DNA of 64,000 nucleotides from an uncultured Acidaminococcus sp. (lineage in GTDB: Bacteria; Bacillota; Negativicutes; Acidaminococcales; Acidaminococcaceae): contig UPXT01000003.1 of NCBI GenBank assembly GCA_900538365.1, forward strand, positions 1 to 64,000, in the 5' to 3' direction. Position numbers and translations under genes: made by a program. The notes below the pieces were generated by a model. It was not told the DNA's origin. It did not search any database and saw only the letters and a list, made by a program, of their open reading frames with translations. Below, piece after piece: positions 45,572 through 55,093 of the stretch. Numbering within the stretch: the stretch's first letter is position 1; the number at the start of each line of letters is the position of its first letter.

Positions 45572-46621
45572 ATGAAAAGCCGGGAAAGTCGTAAGCTCGA
45601 TCATATCCGATACGCACTTTGTATCGGGGATGGGCCTTGCGCTTCCGGCTTTTCTGACGTTCATCTGCTTCATCATTGCCTTTCAGGCATCTGCCGCGAT
45701 GAGGTAGAGCTGACTTGTTTCCTGCCTGGACTGCCTGCACTTACCCATCCGATTATCATCAATGCCATCACAGGCGGCGCAGACTCGGTCGCAAAAATTA
45801 ATGAATCCCTTGCTGTCGTTGCCCGCGAAACGGGTTCAGCCATGGCAGTGGGTTCTCAATTTGGTGCGGTGCGGACGGGATTTCATCGTGACAGCTATAC
45901 CATTGTTCGTAAGTGCAATCCCAAGGGGCTTATCTTTGCCAATTTAAGTGCTTTTGCCTCTGTAGAACAAGGAAAGGCTGCCGTTGACATGATTTGTGCC
46001 GACGCCCTTCAGATTCATCTGAATCCTGCTCAGGAACTTGCCATGGAAGAAGGAGATCGGGACTTTTCAAAGTGCCTGTCCCATATAGAAGCCATGGTTC
46101 AAGGTGTCGGGGTCCCTGTCATTGTCAAGGAAACAGGCTGCGGCATGGCTCAAAAAGAGGCCCAGGCCCTCCTTGATGTTGGTGTCACGGTCCTTGATAT
46201 TGGTGGGGCAGGAGGAACGAATTTCCCTGCCATTGAGCATCAGCGCTATCCAGAAGGCAATGAAGAACTTGCGGAATGGGGCATTCCTACAGTCATTTCC
46301 CTGCTGTCCGTCGTAGAAGCGGCCGGGTGGGGAAATGGGGTCATTGCCTCAGGGGGCATCAGGAGCGCCCTTGATGTGGTCAAAGCCCAGGTCCTCGGGG
46401 CTTCGGCGGTTGCCATGGCTGGGAATCTGCTTCAAAAGCTCCAGCAGGAAGGAATTGAGGAAACCATTCATTTCCTGCGGCAGCTGCTGAAGAAGGTCCG
46501 TGATTTTTACACCCTTCTTGGTTGCAGGACCTATCAGGACCTTCAAGAGGCGCAATTTTATCTAACCGGCGAGACGGCTCAAGCCGTTTCATGGCTCCGG
46601 AAGCATGATCAGAATGAGTGA
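45572..46621 (+). CDS. fni: Type 2 isopentenyl-diphosphate delta-isomerase
   Basis: A 349-residue FMN-dependent isomerase interconverting IPP and DMAPP. RKLDHIRYAL at the N-terminus, ITGGADSVAKINESLA, the flavin-binding VKETGCGMAQKEAQALL, DIGGAGGTNFPAIE and ASGGIRSALDVVKAQVLGA are family signatures. It follows ispH in one run, so two late isoprenoid enzymes are encoded side by side. The start has AAAGGAG upstream. Confidence 0.93.
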   Translation: MKSRESRKLDHIRYALCIGDGPCASGFSDVHLLHHCLSGICRDEVELTCFLPGLPALTHPIIINAITGGADSVAKINESLAVVARETGSAMAVGSQFGAVRTGFHRDSYTIVRKCNPKGLIFANLSAFASVEQGKAAVDMICADALQIHLNPAQELAMEEGDRDFSKCLSHIEAMVQGVGVPVIVKETGCGMAQKEAQALLDVGVTVLDIGGAGGTNFPAIEHQRYPEGNEELAEWGIPTVISLLSVVEAAGWGNGVIASGGIRSALDVVKAQVLGASAVAMAGNLLQKLQQEGIEETIHFLRQLLKKVRDFYTLLGCRTYQDLQEAQFYLTGETAQAVSWLRKHDQNE

Positions 46622-46635
46622 AAGAGGAATCCTAT

Positions 46636-47964
46636 ATGAGTAAACCCATTGTTGCCATTGTCGGCAGACCGAATGTCGGCAAGTCAACGTTATTCAATAT
46701 TTTCGCAGACAGCCGCATCTCCATTGTGGAAGATACACCGGGTGTCACGCGGGACCGTCTTTATGCCGAAGCAGAATGGCTCGACCGTCGCTTCATGATG
46801 GTCGATACGGGCGGAATTGAAATTGCCAATACCGACTCCATTGCTGTTTCCATTCGGGAGCAGGCTAAGATTGCCATCAAGGAAGCCGATGTCATCCTCT
46901 TTGTCTGTGACGCTCGTACGGGGGTTACGACGGAGGACCAAGAAGTGGCCAAACTTATCCGTATGGCCCAAAAACCGGTCGTCCTTGCTGTTAATAAAGC
47001 CGATACGCCGACCCAGGAATTGGAAGCCTATGAGTTCTATAACCTGGGCATTGGCGAACCTTATATGATTTCGGCGTCAAACCGACTCAACCTCGGAGAC
47101 CTGCTTGATGCCGTTGTATCCCATTTCCCTGATGAGGATGAATCTGACGATGACGAACATGATGACGTTATCAAGGTCGCTATCATTGGCCGACCGAATG
47201 TGGGCAAATCCTCCATCTTCAATGACATTATTGGCCAGACCCGCTCCATCGTCAGTGATGTAGCAGGGACAACCCGTGATGCCATTGACGTTCCTGTCAT
47301 GAAGGATGGGCAGACTTATCTCTTCATAGATACAGCAGGAATGCGCCGCAAAGGGAAAATCGACGAACCGATTGAAAAATACAGCATCATCCGGACCCTG
47401 CGTGCAGTGGACCGTTCCGATGTTGTCCTCATGGTCCTCGATGCCGTTGAGGGGGTGACCGAGCAGGATAAAAAGATTGCAGGCTACGCCCACGAGGCGG
47501 GTAAAGGCATTGTCCTTGTTGTCAATAAGTGGGATTTGTATCAAAAGGATGAGATGTCGACCGTTCACTATACGGAAACTATCCGCAAGGAACTCATCTT
47601 CATGCCCTATGCCAATGTCGTTTATGTTTCGGCTCTGACGCAGCAGCGTATCAGCCGCCTGCCTGATCTCATCAAGGATGCGGCCGAAGCCAATGCCATG
47701 CGGATTTCAACGTCCATCCTCAATCAGGTTGTAACCGATGCCGTGGCCATGAACCAACCGCCGATGGAAAAGGGCAAACACCTGAAGATCCTTTATGCAA
47801 CCCAGGTCAAGGTTAAACCGCCGACCTTCGTGATTTTCTGCAACGAACCGGAAATCATGCACTTTTCCTACCAGCGTTACCTGGAAAATAAGCTGCGGGA
47901 AGCCTTTGGATTCCAAGGAACGCCCATCAATCTCATTGTCCGCGGCAAGAATGAAGAAAACTGA
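46636..47964 (+). CDS. der: Ribosome biogenesis GTPase Der
   Basis: A 442-residue double GTPase (EngA) needed for 50S subunit maturation. Two tandem G domains each have GRPNVGKS (first at about 10-17, second near 182), DTxG and NKxD motifs, followed by a C-terminal KH-like domain. An acidic linker (DEDESDDDEHDD) separates the G domains. The ATG at 46636 follows AAGAGGA; an upstream ATG at 46618 overlaps the fni stop and precedes the ribosome site. Confidence 0.97.
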   Translation: MSKPIVAIVGRPNVGKSTLFNIFADSRISIVEDTPGVTRDRLYAEAEWLDRRFMMVDTGGIEIANTDSIAVSIREQAKIAIKEADVILFVCDARTGVTTEDQEVAKLIRMAQKPVVLAVNKADTPTQELEAYEFYNLGIGEPYMISASNRLNLGDLLDAVVSHFPDEDESDDDEHDDVIKVAIIGRPNVGKSSIFNDIIGQTRSIVSDVAGTTRDAIDVPVMKDGQTYLFIDTAGMRRKGKIDEPIEKYSIIRTLRAVDRSDVVLMVLDAVEGVTEQDKKIAGYAHEAGKGIVLVVNKWDLYQKDEMSTVHYTETIRKELIFMPYANVVYVSALTQQRISRLPDLIKDAAEANAMRISTSILNQVVTDAVAMNQPPMEKGKHLKILYATQVKVKPPTFVIFCNEPEIMHFSYQRYLENKLREAFGFQGTPINLIVRGKNEEN

Positions 47965-47986
47965 CCCATAAGGAAGGCGCATTGGA

Positions 47987-48601
47987 ATGAGTGTATTGTT
48001 AGCAGCTCTTATCGGGTATTTCATGGGGTCCATTCCTTGCGGCCTCGTATTTGTGAAAGCCATCTGTGGTATTGATATTAGGCAGTATGGAAGCCATAAC
48101 ATTGGGACGACGAACGTCTTTAGGACTGTCGGTGCCCGCATGGCTTCCCTGGTCTTATTGGGGGATCTGGGCAAGGGCGTTGTGGCTCTTATGCTGGTCA
48201 GCCGTTTTGTTTCTACTGACCTTTGGCCGCAGCTCATCTGTGCAGCTGCCGCCATCTTGGGACACAGTTTTTCCTGTTTCCTCCATTTTAAGGGCGGCCG
48301 GGGCGTTGCCACCGGGCTTGGTGTCCTGCTTTATTTTATGCCTGATGTTTCTGTCTTTGCCCTTACGGTGTGGCTTGCCATCGTTTTTGTTACGCGCTAT
48401 GTCTCTTTGGGCTCTATCGTGGCTGCCTTTTGTGCGCCCCTTGGCGCCTACTATTTGGGCTACGATCTTTCCCTTGTGATTTTCACAGCAATTATTGCTG
48501 CTGTTGTCATTGTCCGCCATTATGAAAATATGGTCCGGCTCTTTCATGGCACGGAAAACAAGATTCGGGAAGGTCATTTGTCCTTGAAAGATAAAAAATA
48601 A
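47987..48601 (+). CDS. plsY: Acyl-phosphate:glycerol-3-phosphate acyltransferase
   Basis: A 204-residue polytopic membrane enzyme that starts phospholipid synthesis. GYFMGSIPCGLVFVK, GSHNIGTTNVFRT and HFKGGRGVATGLG are the three conserved loops of the family. It lies between der and gpsA, a conserved order that places the glycerol-3-phosphate maker next to its user. Confidence 0.96.
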   Translation: MSVLLAALIGYFMGSIPCGLVFVKAICGIDIRQYGSHNIGTTNVFRTVGARMASLVLLGDLGKGVVALMLVSRFVSTDLWPQLICAAAAILGHSFSCFLHFKGGRGVATGLGVLLYFMPDVSVFALTVWLAIVFVTRYVSLGSIVAAFCAPLGAYYLGYDLSLVIFTAIIAAVVIVRHYENMVRLFHGTENKIREGHLSLKDKK

Positions 48602-48611
48602 GGAGGAACCC

Positions 48612-49607
48612 ATGTCCATAGCTGTAATTGGTGCAGGAAGCTGGGGAACCGTCCTTTCGGAAATCCTTGCTGATAATGGCCATGACGTCGTGCTTTGGGC
48701 TCGGAATCCAGAAAAAGCCGCTCTCATTGAACAGACGCGGATCAATACCGACTATCTGCCAGACCTTACGCTTTCACCGTCCATTCATGTAACCCACAAT
48801 CTTCAATGGGTAGGAAAAGCGAAGGTCCTTGTCTTTGTTGTCCCTTCAAAGGGAATGGAGGCTTTGTGCAGGGATCTTTCTCAGGTCTCAAAGGGGAAAG
48901 GGAAGATCCTTCTTACCTGTACAAAAGGCTTCTCGCGGGAGACGGGAGAGCTGATGTCGGATGTGTTGGAACACTATTTTCCTGAGTCGCAGGCCATTGC
49001 AGCACTCAGCGGTCCCAATCTTGCCAAGGAACTTGCCCAAAAGCAGCCGGGAGCTTCTGTCATCGCTTCCAAGGACCCCAAGACAGCCAAAACCTTGCAA
49101 GATCTTTTCCTCAATGGATATTTTCGCCCCTATATTTCAGAGGATATCCTCGGTGTTCAGTTATGCGGTGCCCTAAAAAATTGCTATGCCCTCGTGACGG
49201 GGATGATTTCAGGTATGGGGCTTGGTGAAAACAGCCAGGCAGCCCTTATCACCCGCGCCCTTGCAGAAATGACAAGGCTGGGACTCAAACTAGGGGCTCA
49301 CCAGGAAACCTTTGCCGGGCTGAGTGGAATCGGAGATCTTGTTGCGACCTGCACAAGTCCATTGAGCCGCAACCATACAGCAGGCACCCTGCTTGCCCAA
49401 GGAAAAACTGCTGATGAAATTGAACGGGGAACCCATATGGTCATTGAAGGCATGAGTACCACAAAGACCGTTTATGCCCTTTCCCACAAACTCGGCGTAG
49501 AAATGCCTATTATCGATCAACTTTACGAAGTCCTGTACCATCATAAGGAAATTACTCTTGCAGCCCACGATCTTATGTCACGATCGGGAAAGAAAGAGTG
49601 GAACTAA
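48612..49607 (+). CDS. gpsA: Glycerol-3-phosphate dehydrogenase [NAD(P)+]
   Basis: A 331-residue cytoplasmic enzyme reducing dihydroxyacetone phosphate for lipid synthesis. The dinucleotide motif VIGAGSWGTVLSEILADNGH starts near residue 5, with SGPNLAKELAQKQP, the catalytic Lys in CGALKNCYALVTGM, and GLSGIGDLVATCTSPLSRN later. It is 10 bases after plsY, preceded by AAGGAGG. Confidence 0.97.
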   Translation: MSIAVIGAGSWGTVLSEILADNGHDVVLWARNPEKAALIEQTRINTDYLPDLTLSPSIHVTHNLQWVGKAKVLVFVVPSKGMEALCRDLSQVSKGKGKILLTCTKGFSRETGELMSDVLEHYFPESQAIAALSGPNLAKELAQKQPGASVIASKDPKTAKTLQDLFLNGYFRPYISEDILGVQLCGALKNCYALVTGMISGMGLGENSQAALITRALAEMTRLGLKLGAHQETFAGLSGIGDLVATCTSPLSRNHTAGTLLAQGKTADEIERGTHMVIEGMSTTKTVYALSHKLGVEMPIIDQLYEVLYHHKEITLAAHDLMSRSGKKEWN

Positions 49608-49618
49608 TTGCTGAATTA

Positions 49619-49627
49619 TGATATAAT
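49619..49627 (+). promoter_or_regulatory. Extended -10 promoter of pheB-hom-thrB
   Basis: TGA followed by a perfect TATAAT (49622-49627), about 48 bases before the ACT-protein start. The -35 is weak. Confidence 0.55.
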
Positions 49628-49674
49628 GTCCTTCTAGAAAGGATAAATATTCTTTGGAAAAGGATAGATGCAAC

Positions 49675-50127
49675 ATGACAAACGAGAAAAAATCAGAGTT
49701 CTATTTAGTCAGAGAGGAAATCCTACCCGAAGCCATCAAAAAAACGATTATGGTCAAGGAAATCCTCAAACGCGGTAAACTTAAGACTGTCAATGAAGCT
49801 GTTGCAAAGGTTGGGCTAAGCCGTAGTGCATACTACAAATATAAGGATTACGTCTTTCCCTTCTATGATGCAAGTCGTGAAAAGGTCATCACTATTTCCC
49901 TGCTCCTGGAACACAAACCGGGCGTTCTTTCTAGCGTTCTCAACACAATTGCCGCTGATGGGGGAAGTGTCATCACGATCAACCAAGGTGTTCCCCTACA
50001 GGGTGTTGCCAACACAACCATTTCCGTGGAAACAAAATTCCTCTCCATCGATATGGAGGCCCTACTGGACAAAGTTCGCCTCATCGAGGGAGTAAAACGG
50101 CTGGACGTGCTTGGTCAGGTCGATTAA
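49675..50127 (+). CDS. pheB: UPF0735 ACT-domain protein (PheB-like)
   Basis: A 150-residue protein with an N-terminal helix-turn-helix-like segment (KTVNEAVAKVGLSRSAYYKYKDYVFPF, about 40-66) and a C-terminal ACT domain (ITISLLLEHKPGVLSSVLNTIAADGGSVITI). ACT domains bind amino acids, so a regulatory role in the aspartate pathway is likely; the name PheB is historical and does not imply a chorismate mutase. It precedes hom and thrB in a conserved set. ATG 49675 with AAGGAT upstream is preferred over an in-frame TTG at 49654. Confidence 0.88.
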   Translation: MTNEKKSEFYLVREEILPEAIKKTIMVKEILKRGKLKTVNEAVAKVGLSRSAYYKYKDYVFPFYDASREKVITISLLLEHKPGVLSSVLNTIAADGGSVITINQGVPLQGVANTTISVETKFLSIDMEALLDKVRLIEGVKRLDVLGQVD

Positions 50128-50140
50128 AGGGGTCCTTATT

Positions 50141-51442
50141 TTGAAAAAAGAAATCAATATTGGGCTTTTAGGTACAGGAACTGTTGGTGGAGGCGTGATC
50201 CTTGTCCTGAAAGATCATGAGGCGCTCATTACGGAACGGGTGGGGACGCCTATCCGTATCAAAAAAGTGTTGGCAAGGCATCCGGAAAAGGTGCGTGCCT
50301 TGGATCCGTCCCTGCCAGTTGTCACGGATATTGAAGATATCATCGGTGACCCTGATATTGATATTGTTGTTGAACTGATTGGGAGGGAGCATCCTGCCCT
50401 TGAGTATATGAAAAAAGCCTTGATGGCCGGTAAGAACGTCGTCACAGCAAATAAGGATGTCGTAGCTGTTCACGGGAAAGAACTTTTTGAACTGGCTGCC
50501 GCCCATCATGTTGATTTTCTTTTTGAGGCATCGGTAGCAGGGGGAATCCCCATTATCCGACCGCTCAAGGAATCCTTGGCAAGCAACCGTATTTCGCTCA
50601 TTATGGGTATCATCAATGGAACGACGAACTACATGCTGACCAAGATGACCGAGGAGCATATGGATTTTGCCGAAGTGCTCAAACAGGCACAGGAAAAGGG
50701 CTATGCCGAGTCGGATCCGACCGCTGATATTGGTGGTTTTGATGCGGCACGAAAAATTGCCATTCTTTCTTCTATTGCCTTCAATACACGGGTCCATTTG
50801 GATGAAGTCGAAATTGAGGGCATTGAAAAGATTTCCCTTCGCGATATCGTCTACGCTGAGGAACTGGGCTATACCATCAAACTCTTGGGCATTGCCAAGC
50901 AGCTGAAAAATGGGAAGATCTCGGTTGGGGTCCATCCGACAATGCTCCGTAAGAATCATCCTCTTGCGTCGGTGGATGATGTTTTCAATGCCGTCTACAT
51001 CGAAGGTAAGCCAATCGGTGAAGCCATGTTTTATGGACGCGGTGCTGGACGCTTCCCGACGTCCAGTGCGGTTTGCGGGGATATCATTGAATGCGCTCGC
51101 AACATCCATGAAGGATGCAACGGACGGGTTGGCTGCACCTGCTATGAAGAGAAAACCTTGGCTCCTAAGGAGGAAGTCTTCTCCCAGTTTTACGTGCGTC
51201 TCCTCGTTGACGAAGCACCGGGTGTCCTGGCTCAGATTGCCAGTGTTTTTGGCAAACACGCAGTCAGCCTCTTCAACGTTCTGCAGACTCGAAAATTGGG
51301 TGATTTGGCAGAAATTGTCGTGATTACCCATCCTGTTTCCGTTTATGATCTGGAAGAAGCCACAAAGGAACTGGCCGTAACGAAGGTCGTCAATCGCATC
51401 AGCAACGTACTTCGCGTTGAAGATGACCAATCCCTCTGTTAA
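50141..51442 (+). CDS. hom: Homoserine dehydrogenase
   Basis: A 433-residue enzyme reducing aspartate semialdehyde to homoserine. The Rossmann motif INIGLLGTGTVGGGV, NGTTNYMLTKM and the catalytic region GYAESDPTADIGGFDAARK are family signatures. A C-terminal ACT domain (about 355-425: APGVLAQIASVFGKHAVSLFNVLQ) suggests feedback inhibition, probably by threonine. The start is TTG 50141, eight bases after AAAGGGG and 13 bases after pheB; the frame is open farther upstream but without a ribosome site. Confidence 0.94.
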   Translation: MKKEINIGLLGTGTVGGGVILVLKDHEALITERVGTPIRIKKVLARHPEKVRALDPSLPVVTDIEDIIGDPDIDIVVELIGREHPALEYMKKALMAGKNVVTANKDVVAVHGKELFELAAAHHVDFLFEASVAGGIPIIRPLKESLASNRISLIMGIINGTTNYMLTKMTEEHMDFAEVLKQAQEKGYAESDPTADIGGFDAARKIAILSSIAFNTRVHLDEVEIEGIEKISLRDIVYAEELGYTIKLLGIAKQLKNGKISVGVHPTMLRKNHPLASVDDVFNAVYIEGKPIGEAMFYGRGAGRFPTSSAVCGDIIECARNIHEGCNGRVGCTCYEEKTLAPKEEVFSQFYVRLLVDEAPGVLAQIASVFGKHAVSLFNVLQTRKLGDLAEIVVITHPVSVYDLEEATKELAVTKVVNRISNVLRVEDDQSLC

Positions 51443-51462
51443 GTAGATAAAGGAGTGGAAAT

Positions 51463-52401
51463 ATGGATGTTCAAAAAGTCACGGTCCGTGTACCTGCAAC
51501 TTCCGCAAACTGCGGACCTGGGTTTGACTGTTTAGGGCTCGCCTGTTCCCTCTATAATATTTTCACTTTTGAACGGATCCCGCAAGGAATCGAAGTTTCA
51601 GGGGTAGGGGAAGGTGCTGAAAGCCTTCCTTTAGGCCGCCATAATCTGGCGGTCTCTTCCTTTTATACATTATGGGAGAAACATCAGGGGAAAGCCACGG
51701 GAATCCGTGTTACAAGCGTCATCCACGTACCTGTTTCCAGAGGGCTGGGGAGCAGTTCCACGGCGGTTGTGGCCGGGCTTATGGCAGCTAATGCCATGCT
51801 GGGATCACCGCTGACCAAAAACGAACTGGTTACGGAAGCAACCCTCATTGAAGGGCATCCGGATAATGTGGCCCCGGCAATTCTCGGTGGGATTACCATT
51901 AATGTTATGGCTGATGATAAGGTGAGCAGCCTGCATTTCCTGCCGGCCCGTCCCCTGGGCATGATTGTTTTGGTTCCGGCCATTCATGTATCTACGGAAG
52001 AGGCCAGGAAGGTTCTGCCGAAAGAGATTCCCTATAAGGATGCTGTGTTTTCTACTAGTCGGGCAGCCATGCTCGTTGGCTCGCTCCTTACAGGACAATT
52101 TGAAAACTTGCCGGAAGCCCTGGAAGACAAGTTACATACGCCGTATCGGCTTTCCCTGATTCCGGGGGCGGCAGAGGCCCTTAAGGGGGCCCGCGATGCC
52201 GGTGCATACAATGCTGTCATCTCCGGATCGGGTTCGACTCTCATGGCCTATGTGCCGGAGGGAAAGGACCGTTCCTGTATAGCGGCGGCCTTGGCAGCGC
52301 CTTTCCAGAAGCTTGGCATTGCCTACACCCTCCATCAAGTCAGCCTAGATACAGAAGGCGCAGTCCTTTTCGCGGCGGATGAAGCGGAAATGGCCCATTG
52401 A
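51463..52401 (+). CDS. thrB: Homoserine kinase
   Basis: A 312-residue GHMP-family kinase for threonine synthesis. VTVRVPATSANCGPGFDCLGLA at the N-terminus and the ATP-binding loop PVSRGLGSSSTAVVAGL (about residues 89-105) are diagnostic, and SGSGSTLMAY is the third GHMP motif. It follows hom by 20 bases. Threonine synthase is not in the window. Confidence 0.95.
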   Translation: MDVQKVTVRVPATSANCGPGFDCLGLACSLYNIFTFERIPQGIEVSGVGEGAESLPLGRHNLAVSSFYTLWEKHQGKATGIRVTSVIHVPVSRGLGSSSTAVVAGLMAANAMLGSPLTKNELVTEATLIEGHPDNVAPAILGGITINVMADDKVSSLHFLPARPLGMIVLVPAIHVSTEEARKVLPKEIPYKDAVFSTSRAAMLVGSLLTGQFENLPEALEDKLHTPYRLSLIPGAAEALKGARDAGAYNAVISGSGSTLMAYVPEGKDRSCIAAALAAPFQKLGIAYTLHQVSLDTEGAVLFAADEAEMAH

Positions 52402-52406
52402 AGTCT

Positions 52407-52435
52407 CCTTATTTTTGCAATTTCAAAAAATAAGG
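52407..52435 (+). terminator. Possible terminator after thrB
   Basis: CCTTATTTTT (52407-52416) pairs with AAAAATAAGG (52426-52435). The stem is AT-rich and no T-tract follows, so strength is uncertain; it directly abuts the tRNA promoter. Confidence 0.4.
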
Positions 52436-52436
52436 G

Positions 52437-52465
52437 TTGACTTTATGGAGAATATCGAGTAAAAT
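52437..52465 (+). promoter_or_regulatory. Promoter of tRNA-Pro
   Basis: TTGACT (52437-52442) and TAAAAT (52460-52465) with a 17-base spacer; the start site would fall a few bases before the tRNA. Confidence 0.8.
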
Positions 52466-52477
52466 TACTACTGTTGT

Positions 52478-52554
52478 CGGGGCGTGGCGCAGTTTGGTAG
52501 CGCGCTTCCTTGGGGTGGAAGAGGTCGTGAGTTCGAATCTCGCCGCTCCGACCA
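52478..52554 (+). tRNA. tRNA-Pro(GGG)
   Basis: A 77-base cloverleaf. The acceptor stem CGGGGCG pairs with CGCTCCG, the D stem is GCGC/GCGC, the anticodon stem is CTTCC/GGAAG around loop TTGGGGT (anticodon GGG, G37), and the T arm contains GTTCGAATC. CCA is encoded at 52552-52554. It has its own promoter and terminator. Confidence 0.97.
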
Positions 52555-52566
52555 ATTTGTGATTTG

Positions 52567-52600
52567 ACGCCATAAAGTTCGAAACTTTGTGGCGTTTTTT
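52567..52600 (+). terminator. Terminator after tRNA-Pro
   Basis: ACGCCATAAAGTT pairs with AACTTTGTGGCGT over a very small loop, followed by T6. Confidence 0.9.
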
Positions 52601-52671
52601 CATGCCTCTTTCAGGGTATGATCATGGCATATGGAGTCGACCTTAACCGAGCCTTAGGAGGAGTTTCATCG

Positions 52672-54282
52672 ATGAGCGAATTACAGGATAAAATCAATAA
52701 AAGGCGGACGTTTGCCATCATTTCCCATCCGGATGCTGGTAAAACAACCTTAACCGAAAAACTGCTTCTTTATGGAGGCGCCATCCATCTTGCCGGATCG
52801 GTCAAGAGCCGCAAAACAAATCGCCACGCCGTTTCGGATTGGATGGAAATTGAAAAGCAGAGAGGAATTTCTGTTACAAGCAGCGTCCTCCAATTTGATT
52901 ATGATGGCTATCGCGTCAATATCCTTGATACACCGGGCCATCAGGATTTCAGTGAAGACACCTACCGTACCTTGATTGCTGCCGATTCCGCGGTCATGCT
53001 GATTGATGCAGCAAAGGGCGTGGAACCACAGACAAAAAAACTATTTTGGGTCTGCCATCGGAGAAAACTGCCGATCTTTACCTTTGTCAATAAATTGGAC
53101 CGCTATGGCCGTGCCCCCATGGATCTTATGGATGAAATCGAAAAGATCCTTCACATCAATGCTTTTCCTATCAACTGGCCTATTGGGGTTGACGGGCACT
53201 ATATCGGGGTCTACGACCGCATCAAAAAACAGGTAGAGCTCTTTGACAATGATAACAGCCATGGCAGCAAGATCCTGAAATCGACAACGGGGGACCTAAA
53301 TGATCCGGCAATCAAGGAAGCCATTGGCGAAGCCAATTATCAGACGCTGCTCGATGACATTGAACTCCTTGATCTGGCCGGTGATGAATTTGATCTCCAA
53401 AAGGTCCTTGATGGGGAATTGACGCCGATGTTCTTTGGCTCTGCCATGACAAACTTCGGTGTCCGGCCTTTCCTTGAAAAATTCTTGGAACTATCCCCTG
53501 CACCACAGCCTCGCAAACTCAAGGATGGCGGCATTGTCCTGCCTGACAATGAGAATTTCAGCGCCTTTATTTTCAAAATCCAGGCCAATATGAATCCGGC
53601 CCACCGTGACCGCATCAGCTTCATGCGCATTTGTTCCGGCAAATTTGAAAAGGGCATGAGCGTCTGGCATCTCCAAGGCAACCATCCTGTCAAGCTTTCC
53701 CAGCCTCAACAATTCATGGCACAGGAACGGACTACCGTTGAAACAGCCTACCCTGGTGATATCATTGGTGTCTTCGATCCAGGCATCTTTACCATTGGAG
53801 ATACCCTTACGACTGAAAAGAACAAAATCCAATTCGAGGATTTCCCCATCTTTCCACCTGAAATCTTTGCCAAGGTCCAGCCTAAGGATTCCCTCAAACG
53901 TAAACAGTTTGAAAAGGGCATTGTACAGCTGGCACAGGAAGGGGCTATCCAGGTGTTCCGTCAAAAGAATATCGGCATGGAAAGCTTTGTTGTCGGCGTT
54001 GTCGGTATCCTTCAGTTAGAAGTCCTGGATTATCGCCTTAAAAATGAATACAGTGCCCAGCTTCTCATGGATCGATTGCCCTACAGTGTGGCCCGCTGGG
54101 TCTATGCTGATGATGCAGAGGCCATTCGCAATATGAAAGGCCTTGATAATGGGATGCTTGTCTATGATAAATTGGGCCGTCCCGTCGTTCTTGTATCCAA
54201 TGAATGGAACCTTAACTGGCTCTTGGAGCGGAATCCTGGTATCAATTTCACGGAAGTACCCTCTGAAGCAAGAGCCATCTAA
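52672..54282 (+). CDS. prfC: Peptide chain release factor 3
   Basis: A 536-residue translational GTPase that recycles RF1/RF2 after termination. The G domain has HPDAGKTT (19-26), the switch-region motifs RGISVTSSVLQF and DTPGHQDFSEDTYRTL, and NKLDR. The later domains include GVVGILQLEVLDYRLKNEY. The ATG at 52672 follows AGGAGGAG; the open frame reaches back to 52618 without a ribosome site. Confidence 0.96.
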   Translation: MSELQDKINKRRTFAIISHPDAGKTTLTEKLLLYGGAIHLAGSVKSRKTNRHAVSDWMEIEKQRGISVTSSVLQFDYDGYRVNILDTPGHQDFSEDTYRTLIAADSAVMLIDAAKGVEPQTKKLFWVCHRRKLPIFTFVNKLDRYGRAPMDLMDEIEKILHINAFPINWPIGVDGHYIGVYDRIKKQVELFDNDNSHGSKILKSTTGDLNDPAIKEAIGEANYQTLLDDIELLDLAGDEFDLQKVLDGELTPMFFGSAMTNFGVRPFLEKFLELSPAPQPRKLKDGGIVLPDNENFSAFIFKIQANMNPAHRDRISFMRICSGKFEKGMSVWHLQGNHPVKLSQPQQFMAQERTTVETAYPGDIIGVFDPGIFTIGDTLTTEKNKIQFEDFPIFPPEIFAKVQPKDSLKRKQFEKGIVQLAQEGAIQVFRQKNIGMESFVVGVVGILQLEVLDYRLKNEYSAQLLMDRLPYSVARWVYADDAEAIRNMKGLDNGMLVYDKLGRPVVLVSNEWNLNWLLERNPGINFTEVPSEARAI

Positions 54283-54302
54283 CTTGATGAAAGGAGCAGG
54301 GT

Positions 54303-55043
54303 ATGCTCATAAAAAAGGCCATCGATATCCTTGGCGTTCCTGTTACACCTTTTTCCATGGAAGAAGCTGTCTCCTTCCTTATGGATCGGATTGCAAAGAA
54401 GATTCCCACACAGGTGGTTACTGCCAATGCTGAAATCATCATGATGGCGCGGGAAGATAAACGTTACGGTACGCTCCTTCAAGAGGCCGACCTGGTTCTG
54501 GCAGATGGGGCAGGAACGGTTTGGGCTGGTCGCACCTTGGGATACGAAGTCCCCGAACGGGTGGCTGGTTTCGATCTATTCGTGGAACTCCTCAAAAAAT
54601 CGGCCGAGGAAGGAATCAAACTCTACTTTTTTGGAGCTGCTCCCGGTATTGCAGAAGCTGCAAAAGCGAAAGCTGAAAAAATGGCTCCCGGTGTTTCAAT
54701 CGTCGGCACTCGTAATGGGTTCTTTTCGGAAACAGAGACAGACGAAATCATTGACGGAATCAATGATTCCGGTGCCCAGATCTTATTTGCAGCCCTTGGC
54801 GCACCTAAGCAGGAGTATTGGCTGCGTGATCATGCTAAACAGCTGAGCCCCCTCATACGGATTGGGCTAGGCGGTTCCTTTGATGTTCTGGCTGGTAAGA
54901 CGACACGGGCCCCTCACTGGATGCAGAAAGCTTCCCTGGAATGGCTCTATCGTCTTTACAAGGAGCCAAGACGGATTGGTCGGATGATGGCACTGCCGCG
55001 TTTTGTTCTTGCCGTCCAGAAGGAAAAAAGGGCCCATAAATAG
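54303..55043 (+). CDS. WecG/TagA/CpsF family glycosyltransferase
   Basis: A 246-residue glycosyltransferase (GT26) that usually adds N-acetylmannosamine or its acid to an undecaprenyl-linked sugar. Conserved blocks are VTPFSMEEAVSFLMDRI, TANAEIIMMA, LVLADGAGTVWAGR, YFFGAAPGIAEAAKAKAEKM, LFAALGAPKQEYWLRDH and GLGGSFDVLAGKTTRAPHWMQKASLEWLYRL. It begins 20 bases after prfC. With the phospholipid and GT2 genes downstream it suggests a cell-envelope block; the acceptor glycan is unknown. Confidence 0.9.
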   Translation: MLIKKAIDILGVPVTPFSMEEAVSFLMDRIAKKIPTQVVTANAEIIMMAREDKRYGTLLQEADLVLADGAGTVWAGRTLGYEVPERVAGFDLFVELLKKSAEEGIKLYFFGAAPGIAEAAKAKAEKMAPGVSIVGTRNGFFSETETDEIIDGINDSGAQILFAALGAPKQEYWLRDHAKQLSPLIRIGLGGSFDVLAGKTTRAPHWMQKASLEWLYRLYKEPRRIGRMMALPRFVLAVQKEKRAHK

Positions 55044-55093
55044 ACAAAGGGCGCTGAAGTGTATTATAATAACCAGATAATGGAGGTGAGGGC